32,936 nucleotides of DNA, taken from NCBI GenBank assembly GCA_964587815.1, contig CAZPMH010000022.1:1-32936 (forward strand). Reading direction: 5' to 3'. Within the stretch, counting starts at the first letter, position 1; each line of letters opens with the position of its first letter. The position numbers and the translations under genes are program-made. Source of the DNA: UBA1672 sp964587815. GTDB lineage: Bacteria > Pseudomonadota > Alphaproteobacteria > Micavibrionales > Micavibrionaceae. This document shows, piece by piece, positions 25,501-32,881 of the stretch. Below the pieces are notes generated by a model. The model was not told the origin of the DNA. It saw only the letters and a program-made list of their open reading frames with translations, and made no database searches.

Positions 25501-25875
25501 CTTAGAGGTAATGTCCGCAATATTTTGCGCCTCAAAACCGGCCTGATGCATAAACTCTATGCTTTGCGCCAATCCTTCAAGGTCAGTTGAATGGTCCGCA
25601 TTATCCGCACGATTATCCAAAACAGGTTTATACGCATCCGCGGTGATCATTACGTCGTGGATATGCATATAAGCATCTATTTTCGCAACATCAGGGCGCC
25701 CCGCATCATCAACAAAATGATCCTTAAACTTTGACATACTCTCTGGCGAGGTGTTCGTATCCTTGGCATCCTGCAACACGATTTTGGCTTCATCTTCGCT
25801 GAAACCACCGCGTACTAAGCGATTAACAAGTTTATCCTGATCTATAAGAAGGTCGACATCAACTACGCTAGACAT
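22549..25875 (-). CDS. Highly diverged phosphoenolpyruvate carboxylase homologue, probably not a normal PEPC
   Basis: This 1108-residue protein aligns by eye with PEPC (usually 870-970 residues) through the ordered motifs. FTPHPTEH (133-140) stands for TAHPTE; SWAYDADGKN (235-244) for WxGGDRDGNP; LDKGQTRH (396-403) for LDIRQESTRH; PASDAEKNGG (595-604) for GYSDSAKDAG. MIGGGGSLNRFGG (632-644) stands for FHGRGGSIGRGG; TEQGRTKRF (688-696) for TEQGEMIRF; GARPA (797-801) for GSRPA; RAIGKDQ (817-823) for RAIPWIF; and GTAM (839-842) for GTAL. His136, Asp598, Lys601 and Arg641 remain. The HGR of HGRGG is Ile-Gly-Gly, the DIRQ arginine is lost, and no RNTG C-terminus exists. It probably binds a ligand or does altered chemistry; ordinary PEPC activity is doubtful. 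Confidence 0.8.
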   Translation of the reverse strand: MSSVVDVDLLIDQDKLVNRLVRGGFSEDEAKIVLQDAKDTNTSPESMSKFKDHFVDDAGRPDVAKIDAYMHIHDVMITADAYKPVLDNRADNADHSTDLEGLAQSIEFMHQAGFEAQNIADITSKLVKISKSFTPHPTEHHSPEGIKQDRALVSASESDAEQRPDAIRAVLNGMIDSDDYGASVKSNIVDEIDYSSETARIHNAGVNELDREIEQMIFDVTGEHVDVNSNTGPRSWAYDADGKNNAEGFAMMMAMATSTRDAMSDLSRNLDQAMQGQIPEDMKARLETLKTGVDQVIENITPVYERTREINAQLATAEPKEREAIYRMAYEQEYEGLFNQLAGIYDGLDEKRGKDFYLQTVEDLDRLRKDMQGHDSESAHLVDEAFRNIRRNGFSLDKGQTRHNDFVYIDMIDNMFDSDAFWGMDILSDLDREEIVQKGGFSQLDEETQLRHWDSVLSFAKENGNRRDLVTILESTNPLAFKPVDEGGNGYPNQEKTYLDRMRIRSLFPFKFEEGVISDAQSIGSPRQKFIADLFGMNHMKHMSLNEDPINLDQQDTLVAQFTKHGGGMDNINSRQERMLDYFKRLHQTLHVMRPASDAEKNGGSFTRLQAMDQYRKIVRQGYDMGVPIEIMIGGGGSLNRFGGDVDMVRRIAAQELKEIFKEKLNEGQELDDDDRKMMIMAASILYTEQGRTKRFASATPGQVRDDFAGKMNNVLQDFLDMDGHVDDHTFIDEKTTFSPEMEALNRPIYTKAIADYFGFANVHKADENGKPTDELVLDSFTEMGGAPHLTPQQNNGARPAAGKAKGGKRAKTSGQRAIGKDQILHTMQSFHAGFFASGTAMKRVHEALSNDQITMGDVDDLMHNADWDEAIFSRNLIDAGRFNATHLFDKVSNSDDWTFDRAMEVGNEVIWRRDRETGKNMLHYAGDEDVSQEELYLAKIYYDRAVFLATTEAALTPGGAGVTMKDSLDDIIASVRPDNNSLEFGLGARTQNAWPSVVESLADGQKNAPAVALYQLVNDDIQSRLDAGEPKDDVLADYGDGDPANFDARARRYGSAVRSGTMPHKAKWTGQDTYGIDKRNDFDAAEVSAYIAANHSDHIRQRELPLE

Positions 25876-25929
25876 AAATACTACACCCGTAAATAAAGAT
25901 TGTTTTTATATTACTTTTTTGTGAAATAT

Positions 25930-25958
25930 AAATTACAGGATCACTTGAAAATTTGCAA
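25930..25958 (-). promoter_or_regulatory. Predicted promoter of the PEPC-like gene
   Basis: On the minus strand, TTGCAA (25953-25958), a 17-bp spacer and TAATTT (25930-25935) lie about 55 bases before the ATG. This is a moderate sigma70 match in AT-rich DNA. Confidence 0.4.
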
Positions 25959-26041
25959 GAATTTGCTCAGGTAACTGTACAGATTTATATAGCCATTACT
26001 TAAGGTTCAAATAAACAAGGAATAACAAAGGCTTAAAACAA

Positions 26042-26078
26042 AAAATGCGCAAACACCCTCTAGGCATCTGCGCACTTT
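26042..26078 (-). terminator. Rho-independent terminator after nusG
   Basis: On the minus strand, TGCGCAGATGCC pairs with GGTGTTTGCGCA (12 bp including wobbles) around a short loop, followed by TTTTTTG. It ends secE-nusG transcription before any ribosomal protein gene. Confidence 0.85.
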
Positions 26079-26102
26079 AAAAAATAAAATAATCAGAGCA
26101 GT

Positions 26103-26636
26103 TTAAATCTTCTCAACCTGCGCGTATTCAAGCTCAACAGGCGTTTCACGTCCAAAGATAGAAACAGAAACCTTCAACTTCGACTTCTCTTCATCAATCT
26201 CTTCAACAATACCGTTAAACGATGCGAACGGCCCGTCAGTAACCTTAACCTCTTCGCCAATATCGTAGATAACAGAAGGACGCGGACGATCAACGCCTTC
26301 CTGAACCTGCGTGATGATGCGCTGCGCTTCACGCTCACTGATCGGCACGGGCTTGTTTCCGCCTGAGCCTAAGAATCCGCTAACCTTTGGCGTATCTTTA
26401 ATCAGGTGCCAAACCGTGTCATTCAAATCAATCTTCGCCAGAACATAGCCAGGGAAAAACTTGCGCTCGGCATTTACGCGTTGCCCGCGCTTAACCTCAA
26501 CAACCTCTTCGGTCGGAACAAGGATTTCTTCAATATAATCCTCAAGCCCCTGCTTTGCCGCCTTTTCCTTAATAGATTCAGCAACCTTATTCTCAAAACC
26601 TGAATAAACATGCAAAACATACCAACGCATAGCCAT
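26103..26636 (-). CDS. nusG: Transcription termination/antitermination protein NusG
   Basis: NusG binds RNA polymerase and links transcription to Rho or to ribosomal S10. Its 177 residues show the NGN domain from MRWYVLHVYSGFENKV through KFFPGYVLAKI (residues 3-70) and TPKVSGFLG, then the KOW domain with VKVTDGPFASFNGIVEEID. Length and domain order are normal. The ATG at 26636 has AAGGA upstream; an alternative ATG lies two codons inside. It follows secE by 55 bp as usual, but a strong terminator follows it instead of rplK. Confidence 0.98.
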   Translation of the reverse strand: MAMRWYVLHVYSGFENKVAESIKEKAAKQGLEDYIEEILVPTEEVVEVKRGQRVNAERKFFPGYVLAKIDLNDTVWHLIKDTPKVSGFLGSGGNKPVPISEREAQRIITQVQEGVDRPRPSVIYDIGEEVKVTDGPFASFNGIVEEIDEEKSKLKVSVSIFGRETPVELEYAQVEKI

Positions 26637-26691
26637 AATAAAAAATCCTTCTTACACCGTAAAAATCAAAGCCGTAATAAACTGAAAAACC

Positions 26692-26889
26692 TTAAGCGCC
26701 GAACCCCATAATCAAACGAATGGCGAACGCGATAATCTGATCTGTAAAATAAAGAAAAACAGCAGAAATAAAAACCATAATAAAAACGGCAATCATACTG
26801 ACCAACGTCTCTTGACGAGAGGGCCATGTTACTTTTTTCGTTTCCGATTTGACCTGACGAACATATTCTGCTGGGCCTGTCTTTGGCAT
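26692..26889 (-). CDS. secE: Preprotein translocase subunit SecE
   Basis: This 65-residue single-helix SecE is part of the SecYEG channel. The conserved amphipathic segment VRQVKSETKKVTWPSRQET (residues 10-28) precedes the membrane helix (about 32-52, MIAVFIMVFISAVFLYF). The WPSRQET motif is diagnostic. The gene is short, like other alphaproteobacterial SecE. It sits directly upstream of nusG, and a GAAG-containing leader precedes the ATG. Upstream lies the gcv operon rather than tuf/trpT. Confidence 0.97.
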   Translation of the reverse strand: MPKTGPAEYVRQVKSETKKVTWPSRQETLVSMIAVFIMVFISAVFLYFTDQIIAFAIRLIMGFGA

Positions 26890-27007
26890 ATCTTTATCTT
26901 CCTTAAAATCAATTTTAACCCAGAATTCGTGACGCGAAACGCGTTGTCATTATTCTTAAATTCAGGGATTACATATGATGTAGCGTAAACGGAACCGAAT
27001 TACCAGC

Positions 27008-27034
27008 GAAAAATATGATAACGCGTGTTTATCA
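27008..27034 (-). terminator. Probable terminator after gcvPB
   Basis: On the minus strand, TGATAA (loop ACACGCG) TTATCA is followed by TATTTTT, 40 bases after the gcvPB stop. The stem is short, but the T-tract and position fit. Confidence 0.5.
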
Positions 27035-27073
27035 ATAAAATTCAGGCGATAAAGCATGCCTCAAAGCAAAAGC

Positions 27074-28573
27074 TTAGGCCGCATCATTCCATTTAAGCTC
27101 TGGCTTACGCGCAGCGCGAACCTCATCAAGGCGCTTACGCGGCGTCGTATGCGGGTAGCTATGAAACAACTCCGCCGCGCCCTCTTCTTCCGCCATCTCC
27201 GCAATTTTGATCATCGTATCAGCAAATTTATCAATCGCATCTTTACTCTCTGTCTCTGTCGGCTCAATCAACATCGTGCCTGGCAAAACCAAAGGGAAGT
27301 AAACTGTCATCGGGTGATAACCATGCTCAATCAAAGCCTTGGCAATATCAAGCGTGGAAACATCAAACGCCTTTTGCTTTTTGTCCGTGATCAAAGCCTC
27401 ATGCATGCAAGGGCCGTTATCCTTATACGGCGCATGATAATGCTCGCTCAAACGATGCAGAACATAATTCGCATTTAAAACAGCATCTTCGGACACTTGT
27501 TTCAAGCCATCCGCACCATGCGATAACATGTATGAAAGCGCACGCACATGCATACCAAACTGCCCCTGAAACGCCTTGAGCTTACCGAGTGTTGTCGGTC
27601 GCTGCTGATCATCCTCAAACTTAAACGATCCGTCATCGGCCTGAACAACCGTGGGTACAGGCATAAACGCTGCCAATTCTTCCGTGCAGCAAATCGGGCC
27701 CGACCCCGGCCCACCGCCACCATGCGGTGTTGAAAATGTTTTGTGCAAATTAATATGCATCACATCCACACCGAAATCTGCAGGGCGCACCTTGCCAACC
27801 AAAGCGTTGAAGTTCGCACCATCGCAATAGAAATAGCCACCCGCCTCATGCAGCAAATTCGATATTTCTAAAATATCACGTTCAAACAAACCGCACGTAT
27901 TCGGGTTCGTCACCATCATACCCGCAATATCGGCGCCATTCGGGTCGGTCTTATACAATGCCTCTTTAAACGCCTCAACCGTCAGGCATCCCGTCTCTTT
28001 CGTCGACATACTGCGCACCTCAAAGCCGCACATCACCGCAGTCGCAGGGTTTGTTCCATGCGCGGAGTCAGGCGTAAGAACAATACGTCTTTGCGTCTCG
28101 CCTTTTTCCTCATGCGCGCGTCTGATTGTCATCATGCCCGCCAGCTCTCCATGTGCGCCCGCGGATGGTGTCAAACAAACGCCCGGCAATCCTGTCAACT
28201 CACCGAGCCAGTGCTGCAACTCATGCATCAGTTCCATCGCGCCTTGCGCCGTACTCTCAGGCTGTAACGGATGAATATGCGCAAAACCGGGAAGACGCGC
28301 CAACTTCTCATTCAAGCGTGGGTTATGCTTCATCGTGCAAGAGCCGAGTGGGAAAAACCCGTGATCAATCGAATAATTCCATGTACTCATACGAACAAAA
28401 TGACGAACAGCCTGCGGTTCACTCACCTGTGGCAACCCGATTGAGTCGCGCTCCTCAAGTCCTGTTCTGGAAGAGATGCCCTCAAGCGCCGGAAGATCAA
28501 CACCGGGTGTATCGCTATGCTCTTTTTCCCACAGCAAGTTCTCTTCATATTTTAATCCACGATTATCAGGCAT
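27074..28573 (-). CDS. gcvPB: Glycine dehydrogenase (decarboxylating) subunit 2, GcvPB
   Basis: This is the C-terminal-half subunit of the split P-protein, which decarboxylates glycine and passes the aminomethyl group to lipoyl-GcvH. Among its 499 residues it shows GSCTMKHNPRLNEK, the AGAHGELAGMMTIR loop, PDSAHGTNPAT, and the PLP lysine in HINLHKTFSTPHGGGG (Lys278). It pairs with GcvPA, encoded just upstream; together they make the P-protein heterotetramer. A 399-bp hypothetical gene separates the two subunit genes, which is unusual. Length is normal for the subunit. Confidence 0.97.
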   Translation of the reverse strand: MPDNRGLKYEENLLWEKEHSDTPGVDLPALEGISSRTGLEERDSIGLPQVSEPQAVRHFVRMSTWNYSIDHGFFPLGSCTMKHNPRLNEKLARLPGFAHIHPLQPESTAQGAMELMHELQHWLGELTGLPGVCLTPSAGAHGELAGMMTIRRAHEEKGETQRRIVLTPDSAHGTNPATAVMCGFEVRSMSTKETGCLTVEAFKEALYKTDPNGADIAGMMVTNPNTCGLFERDILEISNLLHEAGGYFYCDGANFNALVGKVRPADFGVDVMHINLHKTFSTPHGGGGPGSGPICCTEELAAFMPVPTVVQADDGSFKFEDDQQRPTTLGKLKAFQGQFGMHVRALSYMLSHGADGLKQVSEDAVLNANYVLHRLSEHYHAPYKDNGPCMHEALITDKKQKAFDVSTLDIAKALIEHGYHPMTVYFPLVLPGTMLIEPTETESKDAIDKFADTMIKIAEMAEEEGAAELFHSYPHTTPRKRLDEVRAARKPELKWNDAA

Positions 28574-28610
28574 GTTCTTACTCTCTTTAAAAAAATCAGG
28601 ATGGTCTTAA

Positions 28611-29000
28611 TTAAAATCTTTGCGATGCCGCATGGCACGTAAACGTGTTCGTTTCTGGTTCACGGCCGTCACGTTGGGTTATAATTTCAAGGCGCCCGGC
28701 AATACGGTCGATAAAAACCTTGGTTTGCAAATCATCAACTTTCCAGCGCGCATCAATCGCTGTATCGTTAAACACGCGTATAAATTTTGCCGGCACATGC
28801 TCGCCTGACATAACCATTTCTTTGGTGTTTGTATGAAGCAAAATACCAACGGTTCGCTTATCTTCACGATTGTCGTTCGTGCAAGTAACAGCCATTTTTT
28901 CAGGTGGCGGGGCGGGTGTAATTTGATAGATGAAAAAAGCAACAAACAGCCCTAACACCACCAAACTTAAAACCAAAAAACTTGCCATACTGGAATTCAT
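28611..29000 (-). CDS. Membrane-anchored hypothetical protein inside the gcv operon
   Basis: I do not recognise this 129-residue protein. It has one N-terminal hydrophobic helix (ASFLVLSLVVLGLFVAFFIY), a Pro-rich linker (TPAPPPEK), then a small beta-rich domain outside the membrane with Cys residues at both ends (VTCTND and TFTCHA) that could form a disulfide. The ATG at 29000 is chosen because GGTGAG lies just upstream; a GTG three codons earlier is possible. It lies 20 bp after gcvPA and 37 bp before gcvPB. Position suggests co-expression with glycine cleavage, not necessarily a role in it. Confidence 0.75.
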   Translation of the reverse strand: MNSSMASFLVLSLVVLGLFVAFFIYQITPAPPPEKMAVTCTNDNREDKRTVGILLHTNTKEMVMSGEHVPAKFIRVFNDTAIDARWKVDDLQTKVFIDRIAGRLEIITQRDGREPETNTFTCHAASQRF

Positions 29001-29020
29001 AAAGCTCACCTTTCCAAAGT

Positions 29021-30298
29021 CTACAAAATTTCGGACAACGTATGTACGAAATCGTCAATGTGATCTTGTGTCATCATCTCTGTCGCCGCAACCAACAAAC
29101 GATTGCCTTCAAGCGCGTATCCGCCGATAATCCCCGCCGTAGCCAAATCTTCAACCACAACGGACGCTTCTTTAGGCAACTCAATAACAAATTCGTTAAA
29201 GAACGTGTCATTCGCAACCGTCACACCGTCAATTTGCTCAAGCGCATCTCCCAAACGACAAGCCGCTTCATGGTTCAGGCGAGCCAGTTGTTTAAACCCA
29301 TCCTCACCCAACAAAGCCATATGCACGGTGAACGCAAGCGCGCAAAGCCCTTGATTCGTACAAATATTAGAAGTCGCCTTATCGCGGCGAATATGCTGCT
29401 CACGCGTCGATAACGTCAAAACAAAACCGCGCTTTCCATCCGCATCTTCCGTTACACCACAAAGGCGGCCTGGCATCTGGCGGATATATTTTTCACGACA
29501 CGCAAAAAACCCGAGATGCGGCCCGCCATATGACATAGGCAGACCAATCGACTGCGCTTCACCACAAACAATGTCTGCAACATCAGGCGCTGGCAACATG
29601 CCGAGTGAAACAATCTCGTTAATCACAACAATCAGCAGCGCGCCTGTCTCATCACACTGCTTTCGAAACGAATCGTATTTATGAGGCTGGCCAAAGAAAT
29701 CAGGCGACTGAACAATGACACACGCCGTTTCATCATCAGGGCCGCCGTCAATAATTTGCGGCTCCCCCAAATTCTTAAGGTAACTCGTCATCACATCGCG
29801 ATACTCAGGATGCAATGGCGTCGCAACGGCCACCTTCTTGCGCTTGGTAATACGCATTGCCATCAACACCGCCTCTGTCATGGACGTCGAACCATCATAA
29901 AGTGATGCATTCGCCACCTCTTGGCCTGTCATTTTGGCAATGAAAGTCTGGTATTCAAAAACAACCTGTAACGTACCTTGCGCAATTTCAGGCTGATACG
30001 GCGTGTAAGCGGTCAAAAACTCACTACGTTGAATAATATAATCAACCGTCGCAGGCACATGGTGATAATAAACCCCCGCGCCCAAGAAAAACGGAACATC
30101 GGACGCCGCAACATTCTTCGCTGCCAACGATGACAAGTGACGCTCAACCTGCAATTCACCCTGGTGGTTCGGCAAATCAACCGTTCCCTCAACCATGGCC
30201 TGCGCAGGCACATCGGAAAACAACGCATCAACACTTGTCGCCCCGACCGTTTTCAGCATCTCTTTACGAGCATTTTGTGTCTGTGGTAAATAACGCAT
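29021..30298 (-). CDS. gcvPA: Glycine dehydrogenase (decarboxylating) subunit 1, GcvPA
   Basis: This is the N-terminal-half subunit of the split P-protein, 425 residues. It opens with MRYLPQTQNARKEML, followed by FLGAGVYYHHVPATVDYII, FLTAYTPYQPEIAQGTLQ, NASLYDGSTSMTEAVLMA and SYGGPHLGFFA, all hallmarks of GcvPA. This subunit carries no PLP lysine; catalysis is by the complex with GcvPB. It lies 21 bp after gcvH. Length is slightly below the roughly 440-450 residues common in the family, but no motif is lost. Confidence 0.97.
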   Translation of the reverse strand: MRYLPQTQNARKEMLKTVGATSVDALFSDVPAQAMVEGTVDLPNHQGELQVERHLSSLAAKNVAASDVPFFLGAGVYYHHVPATVDYIIQRSEFLTAYTPYQPEIAQGTLQVVFEYQTFIAKMTGQEVANASLYDGSTSMTEAVLMAMRITKRKKVAVATPLHPEYRDVMTSYLKNLGEPQIIDGGPDDETACVIVQSPDFFGQPHKYDSFRKQCDETGALLIVVINEIVSLGMLPAPDVADIVCGEAQSIGLPMSYGGPHLGFFACREKYIRQMPGRLCGVTEDADGKRGFVLTLSTREQHIRRDKATSNICTNQGLCALAFTVHMALLGEDGFKQLARLNHEAACRLGDALEQIDGVTVANDTFFNEFVIELPKEASVVVEDLATAGIIGGYALEGNRLLVAATEMMTQDHIDDFVHTLSEIL

Positions 30299-30319
30299 AA
30301 AAGCTACCCTGTATTTTTA

Positions 30320-30697
30320 CTAATCAATCTCTTTCAAATAATCATCATATGCTGCCTGATCCATAAGGTCAGCAAGCGCGGCTTCATCAGAAACCTTGAC
30401 CTTTACAATCCAGCCATCTTCATTCACAGGCTTTGCGATCAAGTCAAAATCATCCGCCATCGGCTCGTTAATCTCAATCACTTCACCATCAACGGGGGAA
30501 TAAACTTCAGCCGCGGTCTTAACCGATTCAACAACGGCAACATCACCGCCCTTTTCAACCGCTTTACCCACGTCAGGCAATTCAACAAAAACCAGGTCAC
30601 CAAGCGCATCTTGCGCATGTTTCGAAATACCAACCCACGCAACATCGCCTTCGACATAAATACATTCATGATCTTTCGTATATTTGAATTCAGCCAT
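30320..30697 (-). CDS. gcvH: Glycine cleavage system H protein
   Basis: This lipoyl carrier shuttles the aminomethyl group between P-, T- and L-proteins. Its 125 residues have the standard start KYTKDHECIYVEGDVAWVGI, and the lipoylated lysine is Lys60 in VVESVKTAAEVYSP. The C-terminal DDYLKEID is typical. AGGGAG lies upstream of the ATG, 46 bp after gcvT. No lipoate-attachment gene is in view. Confidence 0.98.
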   Translation of the reverse strand: MAEFKYTKDHECIYVEGDVAWVGISKHAQDALGDLVFVELPDVGKAVEKGGDVAVVESVKTAAEVYSPVDGEVIEINEPMADDFDLIAKPVNEDGWIVKVKVSDEAALADLMDQAAYDDYLKEID

Positions 30698-30743
30698 TCT
30701 TTTAAAAACTCCCTGTGATAGTCATATATTTGAAACTTGTATG

Positions 30744-31856
30744 TTAAGCCGCTTTCGGCTTCGCTGATTTTGTTTTGGCCGCAACAAACGGCATAGCAGC
30801 AATCTTCGCATCAATATTACGGCCGCGAACATTGACAAAAACATCTGTTCCCGCCTCCGCATATTTTATCGGCACATAGCCTTGCCCGATGGCCTGATTA
30901 AGCGTCGGTGAAAAACCACCGCTGGTCAGGCTGCCAATCACCTCATCGTCTTTATTGCGTATTTCCGCGCCTTCACGTGCAATACCTTTACCCGTTAAAA
31001 CAACACCAACGCGCTTTTTATCCGCGCCGTTTTCCTTTTGCGGCAAAACCTTATCTGCACCGATAAAGCCTGTATTGCCTTTACCCATAACCCAAGATAA
31101 ATCTGCCTCAATCGGTGTTGTCTCCGCATCAATATCATGACCGTACAGGCAGTACCCCATATCAAGGCGCAACGAATCACGAGCCGCCAATCCAATCGGC
31201 TCAACCGCATCATGCGCGATCAACGCATCCCACACTTTTCGGGCGTCTGCATTAGGAACACTAATCTCAAAGCCATCTTCCCCTGTATAACCAAGGCGCG
31301 AAATAAACATCTTATAATCGTCTTGCGCCCACAAGCTCATATAACGCAAATCAGACAGATCAATACCGAGAGCGTCTTTAACAGCCGCCTCAGCCTTTGG
31401 CCCTTGAATCGCAATCAACGCCCAGTCGTCATAATAATGAAAGTCCAAATCATCGCTCAGCTGACTTTTAATCCAAGCAATATCTTTATCTTTACAGCCC
31501 GCATTAATCACGCTGTGAAACGTGTTCTCCGCCGTGCGCGTAATCATCAAATCATCGATAATCCCGCCATTCTCATTGGTCAGAACGGTATATTTTGTAC
31601 GATCAATCCCTAATTTCGAAAATGAGGATGGCGTTAAACGCTCAAAAAATTCTACGGCCTGTGTGCCCCCCTCAGGCCCTGTGATAGAGATTTGCCCCAT
31701 ATGCGAAACATCAAACAGCCCCGCATTTTCGCGCACCCATTCATGCTCTTTCTTAACACCAAGATCGTAATAAAGCGGCATGTCATATCCGGCAAAACCA
31801 CCCATCTTCGCGCCAAGCTCAAGGTGCGCACCATGCAAAACTGTCTGTTTAAGCAT
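30744..31856 (-). CDS. gcvT: Aminomethyltransferase, glycine cleavage T protein
   Basis: This folate-dependent enzyme transfers the one-carbon unit from lipoyl-GcvH to tetrahydrofolate, releasing ammonia. Its 370 residues show GGFAGYDMPLYY, the catalytic-region FDVSHMGQI, DDLMITR, LGYTGEDGFEI, RDSLRLDMGYCLYGHDID, and the C-terminal GFSPTLNQAIGQGYVP. It is the first gene of the gcv operon; AAAGGG precedes the ATG. The C-terminus is Lys/Ala-rich. No glycine riboswitch is recognisable in the 118-bp leader, which holds only an AT-rich hairpin. Confidence 0.97.
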   Translation of the reverse strand: MLKQTVLHGAHLELGAKMGGFAGYDMPLYYDLGVKKEHEWVRENAGLFDVSHMGQISITGPEGGTQAVEFFERLTPSSFSKLGIDRTKYTVLTNENGGIIDDLMITRTAENTFHSVINAGCKDKDIAWIKSQLSDDLDFHYYDDWALIAIQGPKAEAAVKDALGIDLSDLRYMSLWAQDDYKMFISRLGYTGEDGFEISVPNADARKVWDALIAHDAVEPIGLAARDSLRLDMGYCLYGHDIDAETTPIEADLSWVMGKGNTGFIGADKVLPQKENGADKKRVGVVLTGKGIAREGAEIRNKDDEVIGSLTSGGFSPTLNQAIGQGYVPIKYAEAGTDVFVNVRGRNIDAKIAAMPFVAAKTKSAKPKAA

Positions 31857-31885
31857 TTCTACCCTTTAATATGTATTTAGATATA

Positions 31886-31936
31886 AAAAGTGATATCAGA
31901 TTTTTAAAGCCAAGATAAGGGCAAAAATCCTGATAT
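31886..31936 (-). terminator. AT-rich hairpin between a secreted hypothetical and gcvT
   Basis: TATCAGATTTTT (31894-31905) and AAAAATCCTGATA (31923-31935) are inverted repeats with one bulged base, enclosing GCC/GGC. On the minus strand the hairpin is followed by CACTTTTTA. It could end the upstream gene or attenuate gcvT transcription. Confidence 0.55.
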
Positions 31937-31974
31937 ACGCGGTTTTTGAATGCTGAAGAAAATAAAAAAGCGAA

Positions 31975-32769
31975 TTATTGGCCCGGAATACGAAGACTAT
32001 CTTCACGTTCTTGAATTTTGCGACGCAAATAACTACCAATGAGGGGTTGGCTGATATCAAAATAAACCATCTTTTCTCGGCCATCCTTACCAATCAGGTT
32101 ATGGACGTTAAAGAATTTAGGCCCAACCTGGTAAATTTCGCTGTCCTGAACAACACCGCCATGACGACGCAACAAGTAATTTTCTTCACCAAAAGTGATA
32201 ACCTGATACGCTTTATACGGGGCTGAGCCGTCATTGTTACCCCGTCTTATGTCGGCCTCAAGAGCCTTCTTAACTTTATTAAGAAAACTTGGGCTACCAT
32301 ACTTCGTATCAATCCGAGCCATTGAGAAGGCAAATTTCAACACATCATAATTAGCAAGATGCTTTTTTAAAAGATCGCGATATTTGAACAAGGCATCATT
32401 AACCTCTGCTAAATCTTCCGATGTATCTGCAGTAAAAGCATGAAGCGTCAGCCTATCAATAATTTCCTTAGAAAAAGGCGTGTAGTCGTATGATTTTGCA
32501 TAATAATAACGAGCCTCACTAGCAGAACCGATAATCATATCCTCATTAGCATACATTTTATCAACGACTTCGCGGTAAAGCCTCTCATGCCGCGGTGTAA
32601 TCCTCTCCCAGTCGCGCAGATAACGCTGCAAAACGGGCTTGCCCATAACAATTTCACCATCCACGATACGAATGCCACGCGTATCGACGGGCTGAGCGCT
32701 TGAAACTGCCGGAATTAGAAGAATGGAAAGACAGAAAGCTAGAAACCAAAAACGCATATTCATTAACAT
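31975..32769 (-). CDS. Exported hypothetical protein
   Basis: I do not recognise the family of this 264-residue protein. It has a signal peptide (hydrophobic core FWFLAFCLSILLIPAV, likely cut after SSA) and a charged, mostly helical mature part with many Tyr/Arg residues (RYLRDWERITPRHERLYREV). It ends in a beta-rich tail (YLLRRHGGVVQDSEIYQVG). No cysteine is present after the signal. It has three closely spaced ATG codons at the start, so the exact start is uncertain. It lies between tuf and the gcv operon, bounded by terminator-like hairpins on both sides, and is probably transcribed alone. Confidence 0.75.
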   Translation of the reverse strand: MLMNMRFWFLAFCLSILLIPAVSSAQPVDTRGIRIVDGEIVMGKPVLQRYLRDWERITPRHERLYREVVDKMYANEDMIIGSASEARYYYAKSYDYTPFSKEIIDRLTLHAFTADTSEDLAEVNDALFKYRDLLKKHLANYDVLKFAFSMARIDTKYGSPSFLNKVKKALEADIRRGNNDGSAPYKAYQVITFGEENYLLRRHGGVVQDSEIYQVGPKFFNVHNLIGKDGREKMVYFDISQPLIGSYLRRKIQEREDSLRIPGQ

Positions 32770-32818
32770 CCAAAATAAGAGGAAAGATACTGTTTAAAAC
32801 ACATTAAAACTATGACAC

Positions 32819-32853
32819 ATAAAAAAGGCCTCGTCAAAATAACGAGACCTTAA
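32819..32853 (-). terminator. Rho-independent terminator after tuf
   Basis: On the minus strand, AAGGTCTCGT, loop TATTTTG and ACGAGGCCTT form a 10-bp stem with one G-T pair, followed by TTTTTT. It lies about 30 bases after the EF-Tu stop codon. Confidence 0.88.
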
Positions 32854-32881
32854 GATCTTTATAAATATCGGGAATTTACAA

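Noticed and set aside
26890..27073. tRNA-Trp gene upstream of secE
   Set aside because: The 184-bp gap has no cloverleaf or CCA end; only short hairpins are present.
31137..31613. Plus-strand frame of 158 codons
   Set aside because: It lies antisense to gcvT, which is intact on the other strand.
31857..31974. Glycine riboswitch before gcvT
   Set aside because: The 118-bp leader is too short for a tandem aptamer and lacks recognisable conserved G-rich aptamer segments.
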